64,000 nucleotides of DNA. Origin: Methyloversatilis thermotolerans. Lineage in GTDB: Bacteria > Pseudomonadota > Gammaproteobacteria > Burkholderiales > Rhodocyclaceae. Under the pieces are notes generated by a model. The model ran no database searches, was not told the origin of the DNA, and saw nothing but the letters and a program-made list of their open reading frames with translations. Position 1 is the first letter of the stretch. The number at the start of each line of letters is the position of its first letter. The stretch is from positions 1,670,655-1,734,654 of the forward strand of contig NZ_KB889967.1 of the NCBI RefSeq assembly GCF_000372885.1, in the 5' to 3' direction. This document shows, in pieces, positions 45,342-54,813 of the stretch. The position numbers and the translations under genes were made by a program.

Positions 45342-47612
45342 ATGATCGCGCAGGAGCTTGAAGTCAGCCTACACATGGCCTTTGTCGAAGCCAGACAGAA
45401 ACGCCATGAATTCATTACGGTAGAGCATCTGCTGCTCGCACTGCTCGACAATCCCTCGGCTGCCGAGGTGTTGCGAGCATGCGCCGTGAACATCGACGAG
45501 CTCCGCAAGGAACTGTCGGCCTTCATCAACGAGCACACGCCGGTGGTCGATGGCAGCGAGGAAATCGACACGCAGCCGACGCTCGGCTTCCAGCGTGTGA
45601 TCCAGCGCGCCATCCTGCACGTGCAGTCCTCCGGCAAGAAGGAAGTGACCGGCGCGAATGTACTGGTTGCGATCTTTGGCGAGAAGGATTCGCACGCGGT
45701 GTACTTCCTGCAGCGTCAGGGAGTCACCCGGCTGGACATCGTCAATTACATCTCGCACGGCATCACCAAGACCGCCCAGCCGGCCGCGGCTGCCAAGCCG
45801 GAATCGGATCAGGGCGAGCAGGAGCAGGAAGGCGGTCAGGCGGGCGGTGCGCTGGACAGCTTCACGCAGAACCTGAATGCGCAGGCCTTGATGGGTAAGA
45901 TCGATCCGCTGATCGGTCGCGACCACGAGCTGGAACGCGTGATCCAGACCCTGTGCCGTCGGCGCAAGAACAACCCCTTGCTGGTGGGCGAAGCCGGCGT
46001 AGGCAAGACCGCGATCGCGGAAGGTCTGGCTCGCCGCATCATCGAAGGTCGTGTGCCCGACATTCTCGCGGATGCCACCATCTATGCGCTCGACATGGGT
46101 GCGCTGCTGGCCGGAACCAAGTACCGCGGTGATTTCGAGCAACGTTTGAAGTCGGTACTCAAGCAACTGCTCGACAACCCGAACGCCATCCTTTTCATCG
46201 ACGAGATCCATACCCTGATCGGTGCGGGCGCCGCTTCGGGCGGCACGCTCGACGCGTCCAATCTGCTCAAGCCGGCGCTGTCGTCGGGCCAGCTCAAGTG
46301 CATCGGCGCGACCACCTACACCGAGTATCGCGGGGTGTTCGAGAAGGATCACGCGCTGTCGCGCCGTTTCCAGAAGATCGACGTGAATGAGCCCAGTGTC
46401 GAGGAGACGGTGTCCATCCTCAAGGGCCTGAAGTCGCGTTTCGAGCAGCACCACGGCGTGAAGTATTCGGCTACGGCGCTGTCTTCCGCAGCGGAACTGT
46501 CTGCCCGCTACATCAACGACCGCCATCTGCCGGACAAGGCCATCGACGTGATCGACGAAGCGGGCGCCGCGCAGCGCGTACTGCCGAAGTCGAAGCAGAA
46601 GAAGGTGATCGGCAAAACCGAAATCGAGGAAATCGTCGCGAAGATCGCGCGCGTGCCATCTCAGCACGTGTCCAACGACGACCGTTCGGCATTGCGCAAT
46701 CTCGACCGCGACCTGAAGAACATGGTATTCGGTCAGGACAAGGCGATCGACGCGCTGGCGACAGCCATCAAGATGTCGCGATCGGGCCTGGGCAATCCGA
46801 ACAAGCCCATCGGTTCCTTCCTGTTCAGCGGCCCCACCGGCGTCGGCAAGACCGAAGTCGCACGTCAGCTCGCGTACTGCATGGGTATCGAACTGATCCG
46901 CTTCGACATGTCCGAGTACATGGAACGGCACGCGGTGAGCCGGCTGATCGGCGCGCCCCCGGGTTATGTCGGTTTCGACCAGGGCGGGCTGCTGACCGAG
47001 GCGGTCACCAAGAAGCCGCACGCCGTACTGCTGCTGGACGAGATCGAAAAGGCGCATCCGGACATTTTCAACATCCTGCTGCAGGTGATGGATCACGGCA
47101 CGCTGACCGACAACAACGGTCGTCAGGCCGATTTCCGCAACGTGGTCATCATCATGACCACCAACGCCGGCCAGGAAACGCTGCAGAAGTCGGTCATCGG
47201 CTTCACTGCCGAGCGGCAGCCGGGTGACGAGATGAACGACATCAAGCGCATGTTCACGCCGGAATTCCGCAACCGGCTGGATGCCATCATTTCCTTCCGT
47301 CCGCTGGATCGCGAAATCATCCTGCGTGTGGTCGACAAGTTCCTCATGCAGCTCGAAGGCCAGTTGCAGGAGAAGAAGGTCGAGGTGGTGTTCTCGGAAG
47401 CGCTGCGGGAATGGCTGGCCGACGCGGGATTCGATCCGCTGATGGGTGCGCGGCCAATGGCACGCCTGATCCAGGACACGATACGTTCGGCGCTCGCGGA
47501 CGAGCTGCTGTTCGGTCGCCTGACCGGCGGCGGCAAGGTGACCATCGACCTGGATGCGGACAAGAAGGTGAAACTGGTGTTCGACGAAGAGGAAGCCACG
47601 GCTCCGGCCTGA
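45342..47612 (+). CDS. clpA: ATP-dependent Clp protease ATPase subunit ClpA
   Basis: A 756 aa AAA+ unfoldase for ClpP. The N-terminal Clp repeat domain (residues 1-145) precedes an acidic/Gln-rich linker. AAA module 1 has Walker A GEAGVGKT and Walker B ILFIDEIH; AAA module 2 has GPTGVGKT and LLLDEIEKAHPD. It lacks the long middle coiled coil of ClpB. A ClpP-binding IGL-type loop is expected near KSVIGFTAERQ. It follows clpS in an operon and ends at a strong terminator. Confidence 0.97.
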   Translation: MIAQELEVSLHMAFVEARQKRHEFITVEHLLLALLDNPSAAEVLRACAVNIDELRKELSAFINEHTPVVDGSEEIDTQPTLGFQRVIQRAILHVQSSGKKEVTGANVLVAIFGEKDSHAVYFLQRQGVTRLDIVNYISHGITKTAQPAAAAKPESDQGEQEQEGGQAGGALDSFTQNLNAQALMGKIDPLIGRDHELERVIQTLCRRRKNNPLLVGEAGVGKTAIAEGLARRIIEGRVPDILADATIYALDMGALLAGTKYRGDFEQRLKSVLKQLLDNPNAILFIDEIHTLIGAGAASGGTLDASNLLKPALSSGQLKCIGATTYTEYRGVFEKDHALSRRFQKIDVNEPSVEETVSILKGLKSRFEQHHGVKYSATALSSAAELSARYINDRHLPDKAIDVIDEAGAAQRVLPKSKQKKVIGKTEIEEIVAKIARVPSQHVSNDDRSALRNLDRDLKNMVFGQDKAIDALATAIKMSRSGLGNPNKPIGSFLFSGPTGVGKTEVARQLAYCMGIELIRFDMSEYMERHAVSRLIGAPPGYVGFDQGGLLTEAVTKKPHAVLLLDEIEKAHPDIFNILLQVMDHGTLTDNNGRQADFRNVVIIMTTNAGQETLQKSVIGFTAERQPGDEMNDIKRMFTPEFRNRLDAIISFRPLDREIILRVVDKFLMQLEGQLQEKKVEVVFSEALREWLADAGFDPLMGARPMARLIQDTIRSALADELLFGRLTGGGKVTIDLDADKKVKLVFDEEEATAPA

Positions 47613-47641
47613 TTGCGCGTCACACCTTCCTGCAGCAAAGC

Positions 47642-47670
47642 GAGGCGGCCATAATGGCCGCCTCTTTTTT
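47642..47670 (+). terminator. Rho-independent terminator of clpSA
   Basis: GAGGCGGCC-ATAAT-GGCCGCCTC followed by six T. It lies 29 bases after clpA and about 25 before the rraA start, so rraA must have a promoter inside clpA or rely on read-through. Confidence 0.9.
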
Positions 47671-47695
47671 GTGTGTCATGACCGGAAGGATGCCC

Positions 47696-48175
47696 ATGGA
47701 TATTTCCACCGCAGATCTGTGCGATCAGTTCGAGAGCGATGTGCGCATCTGTGCACCGATGTTCCGCAGTTTTGGCGGGCGCAAGGCCTTCGCCGGACGG
47801 ATCACGACGCTCAAGCTGTTCGAGGACAACGGCCTCGTGCGCAAGGCGCTGGAAGCGCCTGGACAGGGCAAGGTCCTGGTGATAGACGGTGGTGCATCGA
47901 TGCGACGCGCGCTGGTCGGTGACCAGATCGCCGCACTCGCGGCAAAAAACGACTGGTCCGGTGTGGTCGTCTACGGCTGCATCCGGGATTCTGCGGCCAT
48001 CGGGAACATGGACATCGGCGTGTTTGCGCTGGGTACCCACCCACTCAAAACGGTGAAGCGGAACGAAGGTCAGGTCGACATCACCGTGAACTTCGGTGGC
48101 ATCGATTTCGTTCCAGGGCATCATCTATACGCCGACGGCGATGGCGTCATCGTCAGCGCACGGCCGTTGATCTGA
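47696..48175 (+). CDS. rraA: RraA-family protein (RNase E regulator / HMG aldolase-like)
   Basis: A 159 aa protein with the RraA core: CDQFESDVRICAPMFRSFGG, VLVIDGGASMRRALVGDQIAALA and GVVVYGCIRDSAAI followed by GVFALGTHP. E. coli RraA binds and inhibits RNase E; related proteins are 4-hydroxy-4-methyl-2-oxoglutarate aldolases. GGAAGGA supports the ATG at 47696 (5 bases away) over 47690. The gene begins just after the clpA terminator. Confidence 0.9.
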   Translation: MDISTADLCDQFESDVRICAPMFRSFGGRKAFAGRITTLKLFEDNGLVRKALEAPGQGKVLVIDGGASMRRALVGDQIAALAAKNDWSGVVVYGCIRDSAAIGNMDIGVFALGTHPLKTVKRNEGQVDITVNFGGIDFVPGHHLYADGDGVIVSARPLI

Positions 48176-48490
48176 TCGCCCTCCGGAGCGACCGCACCGT
48201 CCTTCCCCGCCTCGTACGCGCGCAACGCCCCGTTGCACCCTGGTTCCTCGCCCACCCCTGGCGGGGCTTCTTCCCGTAAGCACCCCTCAATCCTCCGGCC
48301 CGGACAGGGCCCATGCGCGCGAAGTTCTCCCACGGGGTATCGGACGGACGAACCCGCTCGCTTCGGTCCTCGCAGAAGACCGCACCTCAGGGGCCAACAT
48401 CGACTTCTTCACAAGTCAGGGCTCTTTTTTCACAGCCCCGCGCGCACGGATAGCCAAGCACCTGTTTCAAAAAGAAATCATATTTCTTAT

Positions 48491-48504
48491 GTCTTATACA
48501 AGAC
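48491..48504. promoter_or_regulatory. Operator-like dyad upstream of aceA
   Basis: GTCTTATACAAGAC is a palindrome with GTCTT/AAGAC arms, located just upstream of the predicted -35 box. Eight of its bases (GTCTTATA) recur at the acnB promoter. The shape suits a GntR-family regulator of TCA/glyoxylate genes; inferred. Confidence 0.55.
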
Positions 48505-48507
48505 CTC

Positions 48508-48536
48508 TTGTTGTCTGCCCAAAGCCTCTTTATACT
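48508..48536 (+). promoter_or_regulatory. Predicted sigma-70 promoter of aceA
   Basis: TTGTTG, 17-base spacer, TATACT. Transcription from about 48543 gives a leader of roughly 240 bases. Confidence 0.6.
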
Positions 48537-48786
48537 GACGAACATCACGATAGCTTGTGTCGTCGGATCGATGCACAGGCTTCCCGCTTGCCCGACCGCG
48601 TGGCTGCCACCGCACCATCCGGTCCTCACGGGTGTCGTGCATCGGCCCTCTTCGGTTGAACGGCCGGAGAATGTCGGTCCGGTGCGTCCGACAGGGGTAT
48701 CGGACAGCTTTTGACTTCTGCGAGTCAGGGTATTCGGGTGGTGCAGGCCACCTGTTCGGATTGTTTTTTTCTTCGAGGACATGCAA

Positions 48787-50085
48787 ATGAGCACGAAAGA
48801 ACAGGAAATCGCCGCAATCCAGAAGGACTGGGACGAAAATCCCCGCTGGAAGGGTATCAAGCGCGGGTACACCGCCGAGGATGTGTATCGCCTGCGCGGC
48901 TCTTTCCCGGTCGAGTACACACTGGCTCGCCGTGGCGCGGAAAAGCTGTGGGATCTGGTCAACAACGAACCCTTCATCAACTGCCTGGGTGCACTGACCG
49001 GTGGTCAGGCCATGCAGCAGGTGAAGGCCGGCGTCAAGGCGATCTACCTGTCGGGCTGGCAAGTCGCTGCCGACAACAACTCGTACGAAGCGATGTATCC
49101 CGATCAGTCGCTGTACCCGGTGGATTCGGTACCGACCGTCGTGAGCCGCATCAACAACAGCTTCAAGCGCGCCGATGAAATCCAGCACGCCAAGGGTATC
49201 TACAAGGGTGACAAGGGCTACATCGACTATTTCGCGCCCATCGTGGCGGATGCCGAGGCAGGTTTCGGTGGTGTGCTGAACGCCCACGAACTGATGAAGG
49301 CGATGATCCGTGCAGGCGCTGCAGGCGTGCACTTCGAAGACCAGCTCGCTTCCGTCAAGAAGTGCGGCCATATGGGCGGCAAGGTGCTGGTGCCGACCCA
49401 GGAAGCCGTTCAGAAGCTGATCGCCGCCCGTCTCGCTGCCGACGTCTATGGCGTGCCGACCCTGATCCTGGCCCGTACCGACGCTGAAGCGGCCGATCTG
49501 CTGACCAGCGACTGCGATCCGATCGACAAGCCCTTCGTGACGGGCGAACGCACCTCGGAAGGTTTCTACAAGACCCGCAAGGGCCTGGAGCAGGCCATTT
49601 CGCGCGGTCTGGCCTACGCCCCGTACGCCGACCTGATCTGGTGCGAAACCGGCACGCCGGACCTCGCCTTCGCCAAGGCTTTCGCGGATGCAATCCATGC
49701 CAAGTTCCCGGGTAAGATGCTGGCCTACAACTGCTCGCCCTCGTTCAACTGGAAGAAGAACCTGGACGACGCCACCATTGCCAAGTTCCAGCGCGAACTG
49801 GGCGCCATGGGCTACAAATACCAGTTCATCACCCTGGCAGGCATCCACAACATGTGGTACCACATGTTCGATCTGGCCCAGGACTACGTCGAACGTGGCA
49901 TGTCGGCCTATGTGGAGAAGGTGCAGGAGCCGGAATTCGCGGCGCGCGATCGCGGTTACACCTTCGTGTCGCACCAGCAGGAAGTTGGCACCGGCTACTT
50001 CGACGACGTGACCACCACCATCCAGGGCGGTACCTCGTCGGTGACCGCGCTGACCGGTTCGACCGAAGAAGAGCAGTTCCACTGA
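48787..50085 (+). CDS. aceA: Isocitrate lyase
   Basis: AceA cleaves isocitrate to succinate and glyoxylate, the first step of the glyoxylate shunt. The 432 aa enzyme has the catalytic loop KKCGHMGGK with C193, the upstream [10 protein letters not shown] and the SPSFNWKK substrate motif. GAGGA sits 7 bases before the ATG at 48787 and only 1 base before an ATG at 48781, so the former is chosen ([10 protein letters not shown]). A strong terminator follows. Confidence 0.97.
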   Translation: MSTKEQEIAAIQKDWDENPRWKGIKRGYTAEDVYRLRGSFPVEYTLARRGAEKLWDLVNNEPFINCLGALTGGQAMQQVKAGVKAIYLSGWQVAADNNSYEAMYPDQSLYPVDSVPTVVSRINNSFKRADEIQHAKGIYKGDKGYIDYFAPIVADAEAGFGGVLNAHELMKAMIRAGAAGVHFEDQLASVKKCGHMGGKVLVPTQEAVQKLIAARLAADVYGVPTLILARTDAEAADLLTSDCDPIDKPFVTGERTSEGFYKTRKGLEQAISRGLAYAPYADLIWCETGTPDLAFAKAFADAIHAKFPGKMLAYNCSPSFNWKKNLDDATIAKFQRELGAMGYKYQFITLAGIHNMWYHMFDLAQDYVERGMSAYVEKVQEPEFAARDRGYTFVSHQQEVGTGYFDDVTTTIQGGTSSVTALTGSTEEEQFH

Positions 50086-50118
50086 GTTTCACGGGCCACT
50101 GCGGTGGCCTTGCCTTGG

Positions 50119-50151
50119 AAGCCGCCCGGCGACAGCCGGACGGCTTTTTTT
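50119..50151 (+). terminator. Rho-independent terminator of aceA
   Basis: AGCCG-C-CCGGC paired with GCCGG-A-CGGCT around GACA, one internal mismatch, then seven T. Lies 34 bases after the aceA stop. Confidence 0.88.
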
Positions 50152-50222
50152 GTTGGCCGCTCGGGAAACTTCCGCGGCGGGCAGTGGCCTGAGGCAGGCC
50201 CTCCACCTCATCCAAGTCCATC

Positions 50223-50831
50223 ATGGATACTTTCGAAGCCATAGAAACCCGACGTGCAGTCAAGCACTTCGACCCGAGGCACCGCCTGTCCGACAGCGAG
50301 CAAGAGCACCTGCTGTCACTCGCCTTGCTGTCACCCACCGCCTTCAACATCCAGCACTGGCGCCTGGTGCTCGTGGATGACGCCGACCTGCGCGCACGGA
50401 TACGGGCCGCGGCGTGGGATCAGGCTCAGGTCACTGACGCCTCCCTCCTCATCGTTCTGTGTGCCGACACGAAGGCGTGGCAGAAGGATCCTGCCCGCTA
50501 CTGGCGCAACGCACCCGGACCGGTGCAGGACTTCATGCTGCCGGCAATTCAGCACTACTATCAGGGGCGCGAGCAGGTTCAACGCGATGAGGCGCTGCGC
50601 TCGAGCGGCATCATTGCGCAGACCCTGATGCTCGGTGCCCGGGCGATGGGCTATGACTCCTGCCCGATGGACGGTTTCGATTTCGACGCCGTAGGTGAGC
50701 TCATCGCCCTGCCCGCGGATCACCTGATCGCCATGATGATCGCGATCGGCAAGGCAACAGAGCCGGCGCGTCCGCGCGGCGGTCAACTGCCACTGGATCA
50801 GATCGTGGTGAGGAACCGGTTCAGCCGCTGA
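50223..50831 (+). CDS. Nitroreductase-family oxidoreductase
   Basis: A 202 aa FMN-dependent flavoprotein of the nitroreductase fold: METRRAVKHFDP-type start (IETRRAVKHFDPRHRLSDSE), LLSPTAFNIQHWRLVLV for FMN contacts, and GYDSCPMDGFDFDAVGELIALP. It probably uses NAD(P)H; substrate unknown. Its 3' end overlaps the convergent LysR gene by about 10 bases. Confidence 0.87.
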   Translation: MDTFEAIETRRAVKHFDPRHRLSDSEQEHLLSLALLSPTAFNIQHWRLVLVDDADLRARIRAAAWDQAQVTDASLLIVLCADTKAWQKDPARYWRNAPGPVQDFMLPAIQHYYQGREQVQRDEALRSSGIIAQTLMLGARAMGYDSCPMDGFDFDAVGELIALPADHLIAMMIAIGKATEPARPRGGQLPLDQIVVRNRFSR

Positions 50832-51777
50832 TCACGTCTTCCGACGACGGCAGTTCAGGCATATGGGTGCCTCCGGATTCCCAGTAGGCAAGATCGCCGT
50901 AGGTCAGCTTGAGCAGATCTACGAACAGCCGGACCCGCAGCGGCAGATGCCGGCGCTGCGGGAACAAGGCGTAGATGCCCATCGGCGGCGCCGCGAAATC
51001 GCCAAGCACCTCCACCAACGCGCCGGTCGCCAGATCCTCGCGAACTTCCCAATAGGAACGCCAGGCGAGCCCAAGCCCGCTTAGCGCCCAGTCCCTCAGC
51101 ACCGCACCGTCATTGCACTCCACCATGTGGTTGATGCGCAGGGCGATCGGTTCGCCGTGAGCCATGAAGCTCCAGCCACGCGCCTGAGAGCGGTTGGGAC
51201 CCAAGGCAAGAATACGATGCTGCAGCAGGTCGTACGGATGCCCGGGTTTGCCATAGCGAGCGAGATAGTCGGGGCTGGCCACGACAACGCGCCGGGTTTC
51301 GCCCAATTTGATACTGATCATGCTGGAATCGGGCAGGCTCCCTATCCTCACTGCGCAGTCGACGTTCTCATTGACCAGATCCACCATGCGGTCGGTCAGA
51401 TCCAGCGATATCTTCACCTCCGGATTCAGCCCCATGAAACGCTTGACCAGCGGCGCGACATGGCGACGGCCAAAGCCGGCCGGCGCACTCACCCGCAGCA
51501 GGCCGGTGGCCTTTGCTCCCCCCGCACTCACGGCGGCATCCGCACTCGCCAGTTCGTTCAGGATGCGCTGGCAATCCTCGAGATAGGCACTGCCCTCATG
51601 GGTGAGCGTGAGCTTGCGCGTCGTGCGCAGCATCAATTTCACGCCCAGTCGCTCTTCCAGGGCATCCATGCGCCGACCGATGACTGCCGGCTGGACGCCC
51701 TCAAGCTTGGCTGCCGCCGAAAGGCTCCCCTGTACCGCCACCGAAACGAAGGACTCTATCTCCTTGAACCGATCCAT
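50821..51777 (-). CDS. LysR-family transcriptional regulator
   Basis: A 318 aa regulator: N-terminal winged helix (ESFVSVAVQGSLSAAAKLEGVQPAVIGRRMDALEERLGVKLMLRTTRKLTLTHEG) and a type 2 periplasmic-binding-like effector domain (LLRVSAPAGFGRRHVAPLV; CAVRIGSLPDSSM). ATG 51777 (MDRFKEIESF) fits family starts. It is divergent from aceB with 256 bases between, so it may autoregulate and control aceB, or the convergent nitroreductase gene. Confidence 0.9.
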   Translation of the reverse strand: MDRFKEIESFVSVAVQGSLSAAAKLEGVQPAVIGRRMDALEERLGVKLMLRTTRKLTLTHEGSAYLEDCQRILNELASADAAVSAGGAKATGLLRVSAPAGFGRRHVAPLVKRFMGLNPEVKISLDLTDRMVDLVNENVDCAVRIGSLPDSSMISIKLGETRRVVVASPDYLARYGKPGHPYDLLQHRILALGPNRSQARGWSFMAHGEPIALRINHMVECNDGAVLRDWALSGLGLAWRSYWEVREDLATGALVEVLGDFAAPPMGIYALFPQRRHLPLRVRLFVDLLKLTYGDLAYWESGGTHMPELPSSEDVISG

Positions 51778-51807
51778 CTTGTACTGGAAGTAAAAAATCA
51801 ATGTACT

Positions 51808-51837
51808 TAAGGAAATCTTAACGGATACATAAGGAAA
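51808..51837. promoter_or_regulatory. Spaced TAAGGAAA direct repeats between the LysR gene and aceB
   Basis: TAAGGAAA occurs at 51808-51815 and 51830-51837, 22 bases apart (two helical turns), around the -35 region of the aceB promoter. Possible regulator contacts. Confidence 0.35.
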
Positions 51838-51846
51838 GTCTAGTAT
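51818..51846 (+). promoter_or_regulatory. Predicted promoter of aceB
   Basis: TTAACG, 17-base spacer, TAGTAT. It implies a leader of about 180 bases before the aceB ATG. Confidence 0.5.
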
Positions 51847-52033
51847 TTGTGCAGATGCAGCAATTCATGCCGGGCACGAGCCGGTCAGATGCATCGGAAG
51901 CGAGAGGGAGTCCTGACGCCAGCCCCACCGGGCAAGGCGTGGAATGTGCAGGCGGGACTCCGATGTCCGGAACGCGCAGCGTGAAACGCGATTGCAGCCG
52001 GGCCCCTGAAACCGATCACCGGAGCGTACGCAC

Positions 52034-53656
52034 ATGACCATCGCTGAATCCGCAGACAATCTGAACCGCGCCATGGAACTGCCCGAGGGCCTGAGCATCT
52101 CCGCGCCGGTCAGCGCCGAATACCAGACCCTACTCACACCCGAGGCGCTGTCGCTGCTCGCCGAACTGCACCGCAAGTTCGAGCCGCGTCGCCGCGATCT
52201 GCTCGCGGCGCGCGCAAAGCGCGCGGCCGAACTCGATGCCGGCGCACCCATGGATTTCCTTGCCGATACGCTGCATGTGCGCGAAGGCAACTGGAAGATC
52301 GCGCCTCTGCCAGAGGCGCTCGAACGCCGTCGCATCGAAATCACCGGTCCGACCGAGCGCAAGATGATCATCAACGCGCTGAATGCCGGTGCCGACAGCT
52401 ATATGAGCGATTTCGAGGACTCGAACTCGCCCTCCTGGGATAACCAGATCCAGGGCCAGATCAATCTGCGCGACGCCGTGCGTGGCACGATCAGCGTCGA
52501 ACAGAACGGCAAGCTGTACTCGCTGAACGACAAGGTTGCGGTGCTGCAGGTGCGTCCTCGTGGCTGGCACCTCGACGAGAAGCACGTGACGGTCGACGGA
52601 CAGCGCGTGTCCGGAGGCCTGTTCGACTTCTGGCTGTACTTCTATCACAACGCGAAGGAACTGATCGCACGCGGCTCGGGCCCCTTCTTCTACCTGCCCA
52701 AGCTGCAGAGCCATCGCGAAGCACGCCTGTGGAACGACATTTTCGTTGCTGCCCAGGAAGCGCTCGGCATTCCGCGCGGCACGATCAAGGCCACGGTGCT
52801 GATCGAAACGCTGCACGCCGCCTTCGAAATGGACGAAATCCTCTATGAGCTGCGGGATCACAGCGCAGGGCTGAACGCCGGCCGTTGGGACTACATCTTC
52901 AGCTGCATCAAGGTGTTCCGCAAGGATCGCAACTTCTGTCTCGCCGATCGCAGCAAGATCACGATGACCGTGCCGTTCATGCGCGCCTACGCACTGTCGC
53001 TGATCAAGACCTGCCACAGACGCGGTGCGCCGGCCATCGGCGGGATGAGTGCGCTCATCCCGAACAAGAAGGATCCAGCAGCGAACGAAAAGGCGATGGA
53101 GGGTATCCGTTCGGACAAGCGTCGCGACGCCAAGGACGGGTACGACGGAGGCTGGGTTGCTCACCCGGGCCTGGTCGAGGCCGCAATGCAAGAGTTCGTC
53201 GCGGTGCTCGGTGACCGCCCGAACCAGATCGACAAGCAGCTTGATGTCAGCTACACGGCAGCGGATCTGCTCGACTTCCGTCCAGAAGGCCCGATCAGCG
53301 AGAGCGGTCTGCGCACCAATATCAATGTGGGCATCCAGTATCTGGGCGCATGGATGGATGGCAATGGATGCGTGCCCATCCATGGGCTGATGGAAGATGC
53401 CGCCACTGCGGAAATCAGCCGTGCCCAGGTGTGGTCATGGATCCGCAGCCCGAAGGGCAAGCTTGACGACGGACGCAAGGTGACGGCGGACATGGTGCGG
53501 GAACTGATTGCGCAGGAGCTGGAAAACATCCGCAACCTGCTCGGTCCCGCGTACTCCGATACCTACGCCCGCGCCGCACAGCTGTTCGGCGACATGTGTG
53601 TGTCCGAAGAACTGGAAGACTTTCTGACGCTGCCGGCTTACGAACGCATGGTGTAA
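52034..53656 (+). CDS. aceB: Malate synthase A
   Basis: AceB condenses glyoxylate with acetyl-CoA to malate. The 540 aa length is that of malate synthase A, not the about 720 aa G form. Visible motifs are EITGPTERKMIINALNAGADSYMSDFEDSNSPSW, TVLIETLHAAFEMDEILYELRDHSAGLNAGRWDYIFS and KRRDAKDGYDGGWVAHPGLV. It completes the shunt with aceA 2 kb upstream, but has its own promoter and sits beside a divergent LysR gene. A perfect terminator follows. Confidence 0.97.
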   Translation: MTIAESADNLNRAMELPEGLSISAPVSAEYQTLLTPEALSLLAELHRKFEPRRRDLLAARAKRAAELDAGAPMDFLADTLHVREGNWKIAPLPEALERRRIEITGPTERKMIINALNAGADSYMSDFEDSNSPSWDNQIQGQINLRDAVRGTISVEQNGKLYSLNDKVAVLQVRPRGWHLDEKHVTVDGQRVSGGLFDFWLYFYHNAKELIARGSGPFFYLPKLQSHREARLWNDIFVAAQEALGIPRGTIKATVLIETLHAAFEMDEILYELRDHSAGLNAGRWDYIFSCIKVFRKDRNFCLADRSKITMTVPFMRAYALSLIKTCHRRGAPAIGGMSALIPNKKDPAANEKAMEGIRSDKRRDAKDGYDGGWVAHPGLVEAAMQEFVAVLGDRPNQIDKQLDVSYTAADLLDFRPEGPISESGLRTNINVGIQYLGAWMDGNGCVPIHGLMEDAATAEISRAQVWSWIRSPKGKLDDGRKVTADMVRELIAQELENIRNLLGPAYSDTYARAAQLFGDMCVSEELEDFLTLPAYERMV

Positions 53657-53677
53657 GCCTACCCCTGCAGCTTCCGG

Positions 53678-53704
53678 ACGGCGCCCCACAAGGGCGCCGT
53701 TTTT
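53678..53704 (+). terminator. Rho-independent terminator of aceB
   Basis: ACGGCGCCC-CACAA-GGGCGCCGT, a perfect nine-base stem, followed by TTTT. Confidence 0.9.
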
Positions 53705-53756
53705 CGTTGACCGGCCAATTGCGGCAGCCGCCCTCGTTCATGCGACCCGCCCGGAA

Positions 53757-53781
53757 AACAAAAAACCCGCCATGAGGCGGG
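53757..53781 (-). terminator. Rho-independent terminator of the cytochrome c gene
   Basis: On the minus strand CCCGCC-TCAT-GGCGGG followed by six T, about 33 bases after the cytochrome stop codon. Confidence 0.88.
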
Positions 53782-53813
53782 TTTCAGCCGGGAAACGGAG
53801 TCCGTCCCGCGGA

Positions 53814-54194
53814 TCACTCCATCGCGGTGACCTTGCCCGGAGCGATCTTGCCGTCCGAGCGACCCTTCAGGTAGGAATAGAGGGCATCGATCTTCTCGCC
53901 CTTCAGGAAGGGATGCGGAGGCATGCCCTGAGCGGCACGATTGCCCTCGACCACGATGCCGATGAATTCGTCCTTCGAATACTTCTTGAGCGCTTCGATC
54001 AGCGACGGGCCGACCATGCCTTCCTGATTCGGACCATGGCAACGCTCACAGGCTGCCGAACGCCAGGTCTTCCAGCCCATCAGGGTCTTGGCATCCACCT
54101 TGTTACCTTCGGCAACCTTGTACGGTGCCTCCTGCGCCATGGCGGTGGAGGCCAGCGCAGCCAGCACGACAGTTGCCAGAGTTTTGCGAATCAC
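53814..54194 (-). CDS. Periplasmic class I cytochrome c
   Basis: A 126 aa protein with a signal peptide (MIRKTLATVVLAALASTAMA). One heme site, ACERCHGPN, is near residue 50, and a likely Met axial ligand lies in QGMPPHPFLKG near residue 90. The C-terminal helix IDALYSYLKGRSDG is typical of small class I cytochromes. An electron carrier in the periplasm; in methylotrophs such proteins can serve alcohol dehydrogenases, but no partner gene is nearby. Confidence 0.9.
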   Translation of the reverse strand: MIRKTLATVVLAALASTAMAQEAPYKVAEGNKVDAKTLMGWKTWRSAACERCHGPNQEGMVGPSLIEALKKYSKDEFIGIVVEGNRAAQGMPPHPFLKGEKIDALYSYLKGRSDGKIAPGKVTAME

Positions 54195-54363
54195 AATCAG
54201 CTCTCCTCAATGATTGGGTAGGGGTTGCAGTTGAAAAAACGTTCGTATCGGCCGTCGGGATGACATCACCTGCCGGTCCGGGGAAATGTCGGCTTATGGC
54301 TGGCTTTCCTGAACCTGCAACTTTACCGCAGTAGTGGATCGAAAAAAAAGACTTCTTCCAGCA

Positions 54364-54813
54364 TCAACCGCGACCGGTCGAGCCAAAGCCGCCTTCCCCG
54401 CGTTCCGAAGCCTCGAATGTTTCCACCTGACGCAGATCGACCTGCACAACCGGAATAACGACCAGTTGAGCAATTCTCTCCAGCGGCTGAAGGACAAAAT
54501 CCTCCGCCCCCCGGTTCCAGACCGACACAAAAATCTGGCCTTGGTAATCGGAATCGATCAGCCCGACCAGGTTGCCGAGCACGATGCCGTGCTTGTGGCC
54601 CAGGCCGGAACGAGGCAGCACGACCGCTGCCAGGCGGGGGTCGGCGAGGTGTATCGCGATGCCGCTCGGCACAAGTATCGTGTTCCCGGGCCGGATCACC
54701 TCGGTCGCATCGATACAGGCGCGCAGGTCAAGTCCGGCGGAGCCGGATGTAGCATAAGCGGGCTCCATGCCCTTCAGACGTTCGTCGAGAATGCGGTAGT
54801 CGAGAGTGCTCAT
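54364..54813 (-). CDS. dut: Deoxyuridine 5'-triphosphate nucleotidohydrolase
   Basis: Dut hydrolyses dUTP to dUMP, keeping uracil out of DNA. The 149 aa trimeric-type enzyme shows [34 protein letters not shown] and the C-terminal P-loop-like GFGSTGRG. Its ATG overlaps the coaBC stop as ATGA; this coaBC-dut order is common in proteobacteria. Confidence 0.97.
   Translation of the reverse strand: MSTLDYRILDERLKGMEPAYATSGSAGLDLRACIDATEVIRPGNTILVPSGIAIHLADPRLAAVVLPRSGLGHKHGIVLGNLVGLIDSDYQGQIFVSVWNRGAEDFVLQPLERIAQLVVIPVVQVDLRQVETFEASERGEGGFGSTGRG

Larger units (their letters stand above)
48176..48786. other. 611-base gap upstream of aceA
   Basis: Holds the aceA control region (operator dyad 48491-48504, promoter 48508-48536, leader to 48786). 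The first 300 bases show no credible gene. GGGGTATCGGAC occurs twice, at 48334 and 48694, as a 12-base direct repeat. No transfer RNA or riboswitch was recognised. Confidence 0.5.

Noticed and set aside
45369-47096. A 575-codon minus-strand frame opposite clpA
   Set aside because: Antisense shadow with no domain features; clpA is unambiguous.
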